Source: Pseudomonadota bacterium (lineage in GTDB: Bacteria > Pseudomonadota > Gammaproteobacteria > JAADHS01). From it: a stretch of DNA of 64,000 nt. Every line of letters begins with the position of its first letter. Positions within the stretch are counted from its first letter, which is position 1. The notes below the pieces were generated by a model. The model did no database searches, had not been told where the DNA came from, and saw only the letters and a program-made list of their open reading frames with translations. A program made the translations under genes and the position numbers. Positions 17,301 through 24,885 of this stretch are shown here, piece after piece. Where the stretch lies: positions 35,949 to 99,948 of the forward strand of contig JAKACW010000006.1 of the NCBI GenBank assembly GCA_021821045.1. Reading direction: 5' to 3'.

Positions 17301-17520
17301 TCAAGGTGCATTGTCACGGCTGCGCCCGGTTTTGATGACGGCCAGTATTGCCGCGCTGGGTTTGATCCCGATGTTACTCGCAACCGGAATCGGCTCGGAA
17401 GTGCAGCGGCCCTTGGCGACGGTGGTGGTAGGCGGATTGGCTTCGTCGACATTGTTGACGTTGTTCGTGATTCCGGCGCTTTATGGGGTGTTTTCGCGCC
17501 GACAGACGGACGATCGTTAA
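14326..17520 (+). CDS. czcA: Heavy-metal RND efflux pump (CzcA-like)
   Basis: This 1,064-residue inner-membrane antiporter is the transport subunit of the czc system. TM4 contains D419 and E426 (GMMVDGSVVMMEH), equal to D408 and E415 of CzcA. The position equal to D402 of classical CzcA is Ala413, so the DFG form of the Zn/Co subgroup is absent. The second-half helix reads GVAVLNGVVMVNSIN, which is CzcA-like. Subgroup and metal are therefore uncertain between Zn/Co/Cd and nickel-type pumps. His-rich CzcB and neighbouring CzcD favour divalent cations. A periplasmic insertion with several His lies around 440-465. Confidence 0.9.
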   Translation: MLNKLIDMGVENRLLVVLALLAAMIGGVLILPKLNLDAFPDVTNVQVQINTEAQGLAAEEVEQLITFPIEAVMYALPDVEEVRSISKTGLSVITVVFEEGTDIYFARQLVFERLQAAKDEIPEGIGTPEMGPNTSGLGQVYQYYLRADDPQKFDIIALRSLHDWVVKLLLMPVDGVTDVLSFGGQVRQYQVQLDPQRLLSYGLTGDDVAQAIEDNNRNAGGWYLDRGAEQLVIRGVGWIRSGEDGLRDIGNVPLLDADGVPVRVRDVARVAFGPEIRQGAVTITERDASGGPQARGEVVAGIVLKRMGANTKATIDGIKDVLPAIQSALPDGVSLVPFYDQADLVNKAVSTVSKALLEAFVLIVVILLLFLLNLRATFLVLISVPISILLALMVMAQWGVSANLMSLGGLTIAIGMMVDGSVVMMEHIFSHLSKPDAQHHEFVEKKLAPGTAHPFDAAHDSHGIPLRIKEAAREVGRPVFYAVLIIIIVFAPLFTLEGVEGKLFQPMAISIVLAMLASLLVALIVVPALATYFFRTGVLEKESFIMKPLDSLYRRALAAALKMRAVVVGVALALFVGAIALVPHLGTEFVPELEEGTLNIRVTLAPSSSLDTSLKVAQKLEQVLLRFPEVTYAFSRVGRPELGGDPEPVSNVEVYVGLLPVPQWTSAPDRRALQALMEEKMSVHPGLLFSFSQPIATRVDELLSGVKAQLAIKLFGSDLEQLEKTGKEIEALVRKVEGTRGVEMEQIGGEAQLSVRPNRDALARYGISVAQVMDLVSDAIGGRAAGQVIKGNERYDIYVRLAQSHRGDLEAIRGLILSSPNGALVKLRDVARVEIESGPPQIRRDDVQRRVVIQANVEGRDMGGLVAELRQRIDSEVDVPPGYSVIFGGQFENQQRAQARLIIVVPISLGLIFLLLYFAFNSVGQALLIMLNVPLALIGGIAALYFSGQYLSVPGSIGFIALFGVAVLNGVVMVNSINQRLEGGADFTAAVFQGALSRLRPVLMTASIAALGLIPMLLATGIGSEVQRPLATVVVGGLASSTLLTLFVIPALYGVFSRRQTDDR

Positions 17521-17530
17521 CGAGTGGGAC

Positions 17531-17583
17531 CGATTGGAATTTGGCCAATCGTCCGGTAATTGTGAGATCCGGCGGAGCCGGAT
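17531..17583 (+). terminator. Two hairpins after czcA
   Basis: CGATTGG (17531-17537) pairs with CCAATCG (17545-17551). Then ATCCGGC (17567-17573) pairs with GCCGGAT (17577-17583) around a three-base loop. There is no T tract, so they may reduce rather than stop read-through into the small genes that follow. Confidence 0.4.
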
Positions 17584-17649
17584 TGCGTATGTGGGCACAC
17601 GCGCGCAAAGGACGACGGGGCCGAGTGTCAAAACAGAAGGTGATCCGTT

Positions 17650-17967
17650 ATGAAAAGAGTTTTAGTGTCGATGATAGTTCTCCTTACGTTCGCGCCCCTC
17701 GCGGCGTATTCGTTCGAGCTTTCCTTCAGATTGGCGATGTGTACGATGGACGAGTCGACGCTGCGCGGCGAGGTCGACGACCTGATTGGCAAATGGCGGC
17801 AAACCCAGCGCATTAACACGCCAAAGAGTCAGTACTACAAACATGTGAAACGCCATGTTCGGGAAGCCGTGGCCATCATCGACGATGCCGTTGAACAGTC
17901 CGCTTGTAGCGGCGAGCGGGTGACGGTCTTGCGACGCATGCAAGACGAACTGGCAGCGACGTTGTAA
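17650..17967 (+). CDS. Small exported protein of unknown function
   Basis: This 105-residue protein has a clear signal peptide (MKRVLVSMIVLLTFAPLAAYS) and a mature helical, charged domain. Two cysteines (CTM and SAC regions) could form a disulphide. I do not recognise the family. It is co-directional with and downstream of czcA, and two more small exported proteins follow, so a periplasmic accessory role in metal stress is possible but unproven. A TTG or GTG alternative start is unlikely, since the ATG gives a good signal peptide. Confidence 0.65.
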   Translation: MKRVLVSMIVLLTFAPLAAYSFELSFRLAMCTMDESTLRGEVDDLIGKWRQTQRINTPKSQYYKHVKRHVREAVAIIDDAVEQSACSGERVTVLRRMQDELAATL

Positions 17968-18032
17968 CAGCCGCAGTGGTCGTAGACGGCTGATGTAGGA
18001 CTTTAAACCGGTGTGTTAAAAGGAGCGGACAG

Positions 18033-18461
18033 ATGAAGGCAAAGCGAAGCCATATCTTCACCCTATTGGTAGCGGCGACTGTTGCGGGTATGACGGAAAC
18101 GGTAACGGCCCACGCGGCGCCGTACCCATTACATTACATCCCCGTGGAGACGGTGGACTCACGGTTCGGAATAATCAGTGATGTGCGTGTAAAAACGACG
18201 GCATCCGGATTGGAAGTGCGGGGCTGGGTCAAGCGCCCGTGGCACAATGGCCTGATGAGGCGCGGCCATGTGGACGTCGAAATTCTTGGTCCCGATGGAG
18301 CGGTTATCCAGATGCTGCATGATATCTCCATCGAGCCCGCGCTTAGATGGCGTCGGCACGATCACCAACGCCAGTTCGTCGCGACGGTGCCGCTACCCGA
18401 TGCCGGGAAAGAGTACCGCGTTCGAGTAACGCATGCCCCCACGCCGGTCGCATCCGAGTAG
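18033..18461 (+). CDS. Exported protein of unknown function
   Basis: This 142-residue protein starts behind an AAAAGGAG site, which fixes the ATG. It has a signal peptide (about 1-28) and a beta-rich mature part (VETVDSRFGIISDVRVKTT, GHVDVEILGPDGAVIQ) that resembles a small immunoglobulin-like or CopC-like sandwich, without a recognised metal motif. His residues occur in WHNGLM and RRHDHQRQF. It belongs to the group of small exported genes following czcA. No function can be assigned. Confidence 0.7.
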   Translation: MKAKRSHIFTLLVAATVAGMTETVTAHAAPYPLHYIPVETVDSRFGIISDVRVKTTASGLEVRGWVKRPWHNGLMRRGHVDVEILGPDGAVIQMLHDISIEPALRWRRHDHQRQFVATVPLPDAGKEYRVRVTHAPTPVASE

Positions 18462-18692
18462 AATGTGCCGACACGGTGGATGGTTGCAATTGGATCGACC
18501 GCCTGCCGGGATAGAGCGACTTCCTTGCGGCGCGGTCGACCAGCGGACGGCGGCGCACAAGGTCGAGACGCAAAGGTGCCTAATCGCTGATATGCGGACG
18601 GGCAGCGGAAGCGTGCAGGAGCATTTGGGGATCGTTCTTGCGCGTGCTCGGGGTTCTGGACACCTTTGCCCATTCAGCAGTACCATCATCGG

Positions 18693-19094
18693 ATGGCGCT
18701 ATTTCGATTGCTTTTTGGGTTGATTTTGATCCTCGGTACAAACGCCGCGATTGCGGTTGTGCCTATGCACTCGTGTTTCGAGATCGGCGCTGCGTCCGTT
18801 TCTGAATTCCAGACAGCCAAGGAAACATCGTTTCAAACGGCGGATACAACGCCATGCCAGTCGCCAGCGGAATCGAGCGGTGTCGCTTGTTGTGGGCCCT
18901 TGGTTCTGGCGGTTGCTATCGCTGCGCGGGATGAGCATTTTCGGATTGGGTCGCCTGGTTCTTGGGTGCTCGCGCCGCACGCGGCTATCGAAGATTCCGC
19001 CCGTCATTGTTCGTCGCGCCTCGGAGTGCGACTCGGGGCCGATCTCACTCGGCCCAGTCCCCTATATCTTCGCACCCTTCGTTTGAGAATTTGA
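18693..19094 (+). CDS. Small exported Cys-containing protein, unknown
   Basis: This 133-residue product has a hydrophobic N-terminus (MALFRLLFGLILILGTNAAIA) acting as signal or anchor. The mature part has Cys residues (HSCFE, TPCQS, ACCGP). The vicinal CC followed by a second hydrophobic stretch and an Arg-rich tail recalls DUF2946-type small proteins of metal loci, but similarity is weak. No good ribosome site precedes the ATG, so the start is uncertain. It precedes the second propeller gene. Confidence 0.5.
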   Translation: MALFRLLFGLILILGTNAAIAVVPMHSCFEIGAASVSEFQTAKETSFQTADTTPCQSPAESSGVACCGPLVLAVAIAARDEHFRIGSPGSWVLAPHAAIEDSARHCSSRLGVRLGADLTRPSPLYLRTLRLRI

Positions 19095-19187
19095 TTTCTC
19101 GATGTACCGTCTTTCATCGGTGACAAGCTTGCCGAGGGGCGAGGCTTGCCGAAAAATTCGATTGAGCACGATTGTTGAGGTGTTGAG

Positions 19188-20093
19188 ATGAGAACGAAAC
19201 AGGTTTTGAGAAAGTATGTGCGGCGCACCGTTTTCGGCGTGTCCCTGTGGATTGTGGCGTCGGCGAGCGCTACGGCTGTCGAGCTGTTTCACATTCACGG
19301 GCTAGGTTTCAGCGCAGATGGCAAGCGTTTGTATGTTCCCGCCCACTATGGTCTGGTGTTGTATGAGGATGGTCGTTGGCGTAGAGCCAGTGGTCAGGAG
19401 CATGACTACATGGGTTTTGTGACGACGCGCGAAGCGATGTACTCGAGCGGGCATCCGGCCCAAGGCTCGAACCTGGTTAATCCGTTTGGCCTGATGAAGA
19501 GCCGCGACCAGGGAGCAACTTGGATGAATCTGGGGATGCAAGGAGAAGCGGATTTCCACGTACTGGCCGCCAGTCACGATACCGGGGTTGTTTTCGTCAA
19601 CAATCTGGGCCCGAACTCTCGCATCTCCTGGACCGGTTTGGCGGTAACGTCGGATGATGGCAAAACGTGGCAGCGACCGAAGCAGGCCGGTTTCCCTACG
19701 CAGCCCATCGCCATTGCGGTCCATCCGAAGCGAACGATGCTGGTGGCTGCTGCAGCCGAAGACGGCCTCTTTTTGTCGCAAGACGGGGGAAATACCTTTG
19801 AGCATCGGATTGGACGAATCGGTGTTTACGGCTTGTGGTTTGACTTGGACGGGCAGTCTTTGTGGTATGGCGGCATCGCGTTTTCGCCGTTTCTGGCCAA
19901 ACTGGATCTGAGTACGCAGAAAACGCAATACTTCGAGTTGCCGGAGATTGGCCGCGACGCCGTCGCGTATATTGCCCAGAATCCGATCAATAAGAACGAG
20001 TATGCGATTGCAACGTTTGGTCGCGATGTCTACCTTAGCAGCGAAGGCGGAAAGAAGTGGCGACAATTGGCGCGACAAGGGGAAACATTGTGA
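19188..20093 (+). CDS. Exported Asp-box beta-propeller protein (F510_1955 family), copy 2
   Basis: This 301-residue homologue of the protein at 5779-6684 has the same length and the same landmarks: ELFHIHGLGFSADGKRLYVP, DYMGF, SSGHPAQGS, NPFGLMKS, GEADFHVLA, GPNSRIS and TSDDGKTW. It has a signal peptide (about 1-29) and several Asp-box turns (SRDQGATW, SQDGGNTF, SSEGGKKW). Catalytic sialidase residues are not evident. The stop overlaps the GTG start of the cytochrome gene that follows, so the two are co-translated. The recurrence of this pair beside two different metal pumps argues for a shared role in periplasmic metal or redox stress. Confidence 0.85.
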   Translation: MRTKQVLRKYVRRTVFGVSLWIVASASATAVELFHIHGLGFSADGKRLYVPAHYGLVLYEDGRWRRASGQEHDYMGFVTTREAMYSSGHPAQGSNLVNPFGLMKSRDQGATWMNLGMQGEADFHVLAASHDTGVVFVNNLGPNSRISWTGLAVTSDDGKTWQRPKQAGFPTQPIAIAVHPKRTMLVAAAAEDGLFLSQDGGNTFEHRIGRIGVYGLWFDLDGQSLWYGGIAFSPFLAKLDLSTQKTQYFELPEIGRDAVAYIAQNPINKNEYAIATFGRDVYLSSEGGKKWRQLARQGETL

Positions 20094-20560
20094 CGCACGT
20101 TCCGAAACGATGCATGCGCGCTCAAAACCGGAAGCGATTGGTTTTACTCTGGGGTCTAACGAGTTTCGCGCTATTCGGTGTCGCGCTGGCGGACGAGGCG
20201 AACCAAATGGTGCGGGGCAAGCTGGTTTATGATCGCTTTTGTTCCCTTTGTCATGGCGCCAATCTGGAAGGCCAACCCAATTGGCGTAAGCGCAACGAAT
20301 TGGGAAAGCTGCCGGCGCCGCCCCATGACGAGACCGGGCATACCTGGCACCATCCGGATCATATATTGTTCGGTATCATCAAATTCGGTGTGAAGCCGCC
20401 GTACGGGCCGCCCGACTATGAAAGCGACATGCCTGCGTGGGGCGATACGCTGTCGGACGAAGATATCCGGGCGGTGTTGGCTTATATTAAAAGTAAGTGG
20501 CCGGAGAAACAGCGGCGGTATCAAGATGAGATGACGAAACAGGCGGAGGGGAATCGGTGA
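20090..20560 (+). CDS. Exported monohaem c-type cytochrome
   Basis: This is a 156-residue protein if started at the GTG at 20090, which overlaps the previous stop and has a GGGGA ribosome site. An ATG at 20114 is possible but lacks one. A signal peptide ends in FGVALADE. The mature part has one haem motif, CSLCHG, a HDETGHTWHHPDH segment with several His, and SDMPAWGD with a likely axial Met. Class I cytochrome c fold. It is the intact counterpart of the broken gene at 7580-7951. It probably exchanges electrons in the periplasm, with the propeller protein as the likely partner. Confidence 0.88.
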   Translation: MTHVPKRCMRAQNRKRLVLLWGLTSFALFGVALADEANQMVRGKLVYDRFCSLCHGANLEGQPNWRKRNELGKLPAPPHDETGHTWHHPDHILFGIIKFGVKPPYGPPDYESDMPAWGDTLSDEDIRAVLAYIKSKWPEKQRRYQDEMTKQAEGNR

Positions 20561-20648
20561 CGGTTTGAAAATATTGCGTCGCTTTCCGCTTCAAAAGGGC
20601 GAAAAGGGAGTCTGCGCTCGATGAGGCAATAAACGGTTGCTGGCGTTA

Positions 20649-21326
20649 TTACGCCGCGTTCCTGCGTTTGCGCTTTTTGAGCCACGCGGTGGCGAGAAGC
20701 GGGATGGCTGTGACAAAGCCGAGCAGCAGAACCGTGAACCCAATGCGCGCGAATTCGCCGGTGGCGGCTTCCGAACCCACGTGGGCGAGTAAGAAACTGG
20801 AGGGGGCAATGCCGATCAACGTCGCAACGGCGAAGCGCCAGAACTTTATTACCGTGAGTCCAGCCGCGTAACTAATGATGTCGAACGAAACGAAAGGTAA
20901 CAGGCGAGAAATGAGCACGCTGTAACTCAATGCCCTTTGCGAGCCGAGCACGCCGACGTGGAGTTTTTCTCCAAACCAGCGATGGATCGCGTCGTATCCG
21001 AGAATCCGCGAGAGTGCGAAGCAGATCATCGCGCCGATCTGAGCGCCGATCAGGACGTACAATGCGCCCCAGACGTGGCCGTAAACCGCTCCGGAGGCAA
21101 CCGCAATGGGTGCGCTAGGCAATGGGCTTACAACGACGGCCAACGTCATGAGCAAAATAACCCCGAGTGGTCCGCTTGCTCCTATGGCGAGAATTCTTGA
21201 TTTGAGATTGTGTCCGCCATCGAGCAGTGCCTCGATCGCCCCGTCCGGCCCGGCTGCGAGGACTGCGAAGAGGATCGCGCCGAGTAGAGCCATCGCTAAA
21301 ACTATTCGAATCGATTTGTTACACAT
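20649..21326 (-). CDS. TVP38/TMEM64 (DedA/SNARE-associated) family membrane protein
   Basis: This 225-residue integral membrane protein has about five to six helices and the family core motif SRLLPFVSFDIISYAAGLT, followed by FWRFAVATLIGIAPSSFLLAHVG. Related proteins (YdjX/YdjZ, TVP38) are implicated in membrane homeostasis and lipid movement, and exact function is unknown. Basic C-terminus KKRKRRNAA. It is convergent with the metal operon and probably monocistronic. Confidence 0.88.
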   Translation of the reverse strand: MCNKSIRIVLAMALLGAILFAVLAAGPDGAIEALLDGGHNLKSRILAIGASGPLGVILLMTLAVVVSPLPSAPIAVASGAVYGHVWGALYVLIGAQIGAMICFALSRILGYDAIHRWFGEKLHVGVLGSQRALSYSVLISRLLPFVSFDIISYAAGLTVIKFWRFAVATLIGIAPSSFLLAHVGSEAATGEFARIGFTVLLLGFVTAIPLLATAWLKKRKRRNAA

Positions 21327-21714
21327 GGCGGCTCCAGGTCCGTGTCAAGGCGTTTGCGGGGGTGTATTGGGTGAGCTCAGGAACAATTGTGAGGCTTCAT
21401 CTTCATTGAAGAAAGGGTCGTTCAAAGAGGGTAGGAGAAGCGCTGTCCCAAAAACTACAACTGGTCTCCATGCGTTTTTCCGCGTCGACACCACTGACAA
21501 GGAGCAGAGCAGGGGAGTATGTGCCGCCCCGCAGGCGGCGAAGATTCGGGTGAATGCGGCGTTATTGGCACGCCCATGGATGGAGGCAAGTCTTCGCGGC
21601 GTCGCGCACTGTTCTTCGATTTTGGAAAAAAGAGTCACAATTCCCGTCCCCGGATGGGTTATAACCATCGGAAACTCTTAATGTTTTTGGCTACGTCTGG
21701 GTATATTTAAGCTC

Positions 21715-21771
21715 TTGAAGCATGCGCCGATGTATATTATGATGCACCGGATAATGTACGTAAACGCGTAC
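21715..21771 (+). promoter_or_regulatory. Promoter and possible operator of the phd/yafO pair
   Basis: TTGAAG (21715-21720) and TATGAT (21738-21743) are 17 bases apart. A small inverted repeat, GTACG (21756-21760) with CGTAC (21767-21771), lies between the -10 box and the ribosome site. Antitoxins of this family usually repress their own operon, so this is a candidate binding site. The remaining stretch 21327-21714 shows no gene I can support. Confidence 0.5.
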
Positions 21772-21781
21772 GGAGAAAGTC

Positions 21782-22081
21782 ATGACTATACACAAGATTT
21801 TTGCTGAAGACACCGTTTCCGTCACTGAGATGCGTAAATCGCCGGCCAGTTTTTTTACCGATCGTCCGGTAGCGGTTTTGAGCAACAATCAGGCGGTAGG
21901 CTACCTGGTTGGCGCAGAGTTATTTGAGTCCATGATGGAGTTGATTCGTCAGGTTCAACCTCAAGAGACTTTTGCGGCTAGGTTTCAACCAAACGTCAAG
22001 CAGCTCAAAGAAGCGGCGGCGGCTTCTGCAAAATTTCTGGCGACGGCGAAAGACGAAGACCTAGCGGACTTCGTTGAGTGA
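21782..22081 (+). CDS. Phd/YefM/YafN-type antitoxin
   Basis: This 99-residue protein has the N-terminal Phd DNA-binding pattern (VSVTEMRKSPASFF, VAVLSNNQAVGYLV) and a helical C-terminus that should wrap the toxin. It ends four bases into the toxin gene (GTGA overlap). It neutralises the ribonuclease toxin and probably represses the operon. Confidence 0.85.
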   Translation: MTIHKIFAEDTVSVTEMRKSPASFFTDRPVAVLSNNQAVGYLVGAELFESMMELIRQVQPQETFAARFQPNVKQLKEAAAASAKFLATAKDEDLADFVE

Positions 22082-22485
22082 CGGCGCAAATTTTTCATCA
22101 CAAATCGCTGGAGCATATATTCACGCAACTCGGTCTTGACCTTCCGGCGCTTAAGGATGATTTCAGGCGGTACAAGGAAGCAGGTACCCTTCCAAGTAAT
22201 TTTGGTCGTGATGCCGAGTATAACCATCCTAATGGCTTACCGATAATACGCCAGGAAAAAGTATCTCATATCCACCTTGAAGAGTCTGATAACCCTTGGA
22301 ATGCGAGGACCGTGCAGTTTAATAAGACGAGCGATACGCATCTTGTCTACTGTCGCGGGTTTTACGACGAAAATTGCTACCTACTCATGGCCCTCTTATC
22401 ACCCGATGCGCATATCAAAGCACGGGACAACAGCATCATGTTTAATCTTGGGAAAATGGCGGAAAAGTTCCGCTGCAAGTTCTAG
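22078..22485 (+). CDS. yafO: YafO-family mRNA interferase toxin
   Basis: This 135-residue protein starts at a GTG coupled to the antitoxin. The segment THLVYCRGFYDENCYLLMALLSPDAHIKARD is typical of YafO-type toxins, which cut mRNA at the ribosome. The pairing with a Phd-type antitoxin matches YafN-YafO. Length is normal for the family and the frame is intact. Confidence 0.85.
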   Translation: MTAQIFHHKSLEHIFTQLGLDLPALKDDFRRYKEAGTLPSNFGRDAEYNHPNGLPIIRQEKVSHIHLEESDNPWNARTVQFNKTSDTHLVYCRGFYDENCYLLMALLSPDAHIKARDNSIMFNLGKMAEKFRCKF

Positions 22486-22546
22486 CCGCGACACCTGACC
22501 ATATTTGTAATTCGAGATCTGCGACTACCACTAAGGAGATATGTCT

Positions 22547-22852
22547 ATGGCTACGAACAGAATGCGACCGATTCATCCCGGCGAGATCCTGCGCGAGGAG
22601 TTCCTTGCGCCGCTGGAAATGACACCCAACGCCTTGGCCAAGAAGTTGAGCGTTGACGCGCCGCGCATCAACGAGATCGTTAACGAACGGCGTGCCGTCA
22701 GCGTGGATACGGCCTTGCGTTTGGCGCGCTTCTTCGGTACCACGCCGGAGTTCTGGCTGAACCTCCAACTGGCCTATGAGCTACGCAAGGCGGAGATCGA
22801 GACCCGCAAAACGATTGATCTGGAAATTGTGCCCTTGGCTGAATCGGCGTGA
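22547..22852 (+). CDS. higA: HigA-family antitoxin (Xre-type helix-turn-helix), no partner seen
   Basis: This 101-residue protein has the HigA signature RPIHPGEILREEFL, a helix-turn-helix (NALAKKLSVDAPRINEIVNE) and the family C-terminus FFGTTPEFWLNLQLAYELRKAE. The ATG at 22547 is chosen because AAGGAG lies eight bases upstream, while the ATG at 22541 is too close to it. No HigB-type toxin frame lies on either side. It may act as a solitary repressor or be a leftover of a pair. Confidence 0.85.
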   Translation: MATNRMRPIHPGEILREEFLAPLEMTPNALAKKLSVDAPRINEIVNERRAVSVDTALRLARFFGTTPEFWLNLQLAYELRKAEIETRKTIDLEIVPLAESA

Positions 22853-23211
22853 TGGCGTGGCGGTGGCCGTTAAATTGACTGATCCCGCCCGCCTTCGCGT
22901 TGCCGACATGTTTCGTCGACACGAGTTATTCATTGATTTCGGGAAAAGTCGTTTATAGCTTGTATTGAATCGTCCCCACTTTCGTAGACACCTCCAAGCA
23001 TTGAGATGGCGCTTACAGCCCTCGCCTTGTAAGGATAATCTTCCGCTACCTGCTTTTTTGAGATATCCGATTTAATCCTTCAAACGGTTGACTACCACAC
23101 TTTTCAGTTCATGCAATAGCCAAAAGGGGCCTTTTTCGCCCTTTCCGCACCGTTGCGGGTTTGCCAACCTGTGCAATGCTTGTCCCGTTATCCACTTAAC
23201 GGAGAAATGTT

Positions 23212-23364
23212 GTGTTCAATCGGATTGTTCAAATATGGGTCGCTATTTGTGCGGTCTTGGCTTTTATCGATATCGCCGTCAAGCGTTACGACTTGATCCG
23301 CCGTCTATGGGAAGCGGTGCCCAGCATGTCTGACTTTGTTGACTGGCTCCCGAGCCTTTGGTGA
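23212..23364 (+). CDS. Possible 50-residue membrane peptide
   Basis: A GTG at 23212, seven bases after GGAG, opens a 51-codon frame ending in TGA at 23362-23364. The product begins with a hydrophobic helix (IVQIWVAICAVLAFIDIAV), followed by an amphipathic, Trp-rich tail (RRLWEAVPSM, DWLPSLW). Single-helix small membrane proteins look like this. Nothing else supports a gene in 22853-23549, so this is tentative. No family recognised. Confidence 0.35.
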   Translation: MFNRIVQIWVAICAVLAFIDIAVKRYDLIRRLWEAVPSMSDFVDWLPSLW

Positions 23365-23394
23365 GTAATTGGCCTAAACGGGTTTTGTCAGTCC

Positions 23395-23426
23395 TGGCAG
23401 ACACGGTGGTGCGGCGTAGTCTGCCA
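23395..23426. terminator. Hairpin between the small frame and the cobalamin operon end
   Basis: TGGCAGAC (23395-23402) pairs perfectly with GTCTGCCA (23419-23426) around a 16-base loop. It lies about 125 bases past the cobS stop on the minus strand and 30 bases past the small plus-strand frame. It could end transcription from either side, but there is no clear T tract. Confidence 0.35.
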
Positions 23427-23549
23427 ACCTGCTCGCCGGCGCTCGCGATGAGCTTGAAGCTGTTTATGCGGCTATAGCGCTCATCGTGAAAAGTTGTCGC
23501 AACTGAAGGAAGTGGTTTCAGTCTATTTTCGCGAAAGCGCTGACCTTTG

Positions 23550-24287
23550 TCAGTACATCAATGCCACCGACAGAATAGCGGCGGTTTCGGTGAGTTCGAC
23601 CAAAGCTCCGGCGGTATCACCAGTGGTGCCTCCGATACGTCTTAGGATGAGTTTGCGCAGGACATAGAATGCGCCGCCGACGACGGTCAGTAGCCACCAC
23701 GCCTTCGGCCCGTAGAAAGCAATAGCTGCAAACAGCGTAGTCGCTGCCGAGAGTGTACACGCGCTTCTCGGTAGGTTGCTGGCGAGCAAGCTGCCCAGTC
23801 CTTGCGACCGCACATACGGCGTGGTGAGAAATAGCAAGACCAGCGCCGTCCGTCCGAGGACGGGAACTAGGACGATGAGTCCCCACGCGTCGTTCGCCAG
23901 AAGCTGCGCCAGCGCCGCGAACTTGATCAGCAGTATGACGACCAGGGTGACGATCGCCATGGGGCCGCAACGCGGGTCTTTCATAATGGCAAGCGTTTTG
24001 TCGCGATCGCCGAGACCGCCGACCCAGGCGTCCGCGCTGTCGGCAAGGCCATCGAGATGCAGCGCACCGGTCACCGCTACCCAGACTGCGAGCAGCACGG
24101 CGGCGCCGAGCAGAGGAGGCGCATCGCCAAGCATCCACGCGACTGTCGCAAGCAGCGCGCCGATGAACAGACCGACCAGCGGATAGTAGAGCAAGGATCG
24201 CCCGCTTGCCTCGGCGTCCGGTACCGAATTGATTCGGACGGGCAGCACGGTGAGAAATTGAAGGGCGATCAGTAAGGGTCGAAACAT
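23550..24287 (-). CDS. cobS: Adenosylcobinamide-GDP ribazoletransferase
   Basis: This 245-residue membrane enzyme joins alpha-ribazole (phosphate) to adenosylcobinamide-GDP, the last assembly step of the cobalamin lower ligand. The conserved metal-binding segment LHLDGLADSADAW is present near residue 100, followed by KDPRCGPMAI and several membrane helices. It is the last gene of the operon, seven bases after the phosphatase gene. The ATG at 24287 gives the usual MFRPLLIALQFLTVLPV start. An upstream ATG would overlap the previous gene. Confidence 0.93.
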   Translation of the reverse strand: MFRPLLIALQFLTVLPVRINSVPDAEASGRSLLYYPLVGLFIGALLATVAWMLGDAPPLLGAAVLLAVWVAVTGALHLDGLADSADAWVGGLGDRDKTLAIMKDPRCGPMAIVTLVVILLIKFAALAQLLANDAWGLIVLVPVLGRTALVLLFLTTPYVRSQGLGSLLASNLPRSACTLSAATTLFAAIAFYGPKAWWLLTVVGGAFYVLRKLILRRIGGTTGDTAGALVELTETAAILSVALMY

Positions 24288-24294
24288 GAAGGTG

Positions 24295-24885
24295 TCACGT
24301 CCGCGCGCCATTTTCGCAAGCAAGGCGAGCCAGGCCGTCACCGTCAATGCGCAAGCCATGCAGTTGCCCATGTGAAACCTCGAATTCGTACCATCGCGAT
24401 ACGGGAACTTCGAAGACATGACAGAGCAGCACGCGAATCACGCCGCCATGCGTGACGATCAAGACACGCCGATCGGTCTGTGCGAAGAGAATGTCGTTCC
24501 ATGCTTCGAGCACGCGCGTCTGAAAACACGTGAGCGGCTCACCGCCGGGTGGGGGATGTGCATCCGGATCTCGCCAGAAGCTCTCCAGTGCCTGCGGGTC
24601 ATCGGCCATGAGGTCGGCCGCGCTTTTGCCTTCCCACTGGCCGAAGTGCATCTCCTTTAAGCGCTTGTCAAAGGTCAGTGGCAAAGATTGTCGTAGGGCA
24701 AAGGCGTTGGCGAATTCTGCACAGCGGACTAAGGGGGAGCTGACGACCCGGTCCCAGCGGTCACTCTCGGCGAGAGCGGTGTGCATTTGCGCGAGACCCG
24801 CTGGGGTCAGTGGATCGTCCGTGTGGCCGCGAAATTGGCTACCGCCCTTGACTTCACCGTGACGCAGAAGACCAACCCACGTCAC
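24295..24885 (-). CDS. cobC: Alpha-ribazole-5'-phosphate phosphatase (histidine phosphatase family)
   Basis: This 196-residue protein has the RHG catalytic motif ([10 protein letters not shown], His9), the conserved SSPLVRC block and a second catalytic His in THGG. The family removes the phosphate from alpha-ribazole-5'-phosphate or from adenosylcobalamin phosphate. The GTG start overlaps the cobT stop (GTGA), which fixes the N-terminus. It lies between cobT and cobS, as in many nucleotide-loop operons. Confidence 0.9.
   Translation of the reverse strand: MTWVGLLRHGEVKGGSQFRGHTDDPLTPAGLAQMHTALAESDRWDRVVSSPLVRCAEFANAFALRQSLPLTFDKRLKEMHFGQWEGKSAADLMADDPQALESFWRDPDAHPPPGGEPLTCFQTRVLEAWNDILFAQTDRRVLIVTHGGVIRVLLCHVFEVPVSRWYEFEVSHGQLHGLRIDGDGLARLACENGART

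Noticed and set aside
22486..22546. HigB toxin before the HigA-like gene
   Set aside because: The space is only 61 bases and belongs to the yafO end and a ribosome site. No toxin frame is present on either side.
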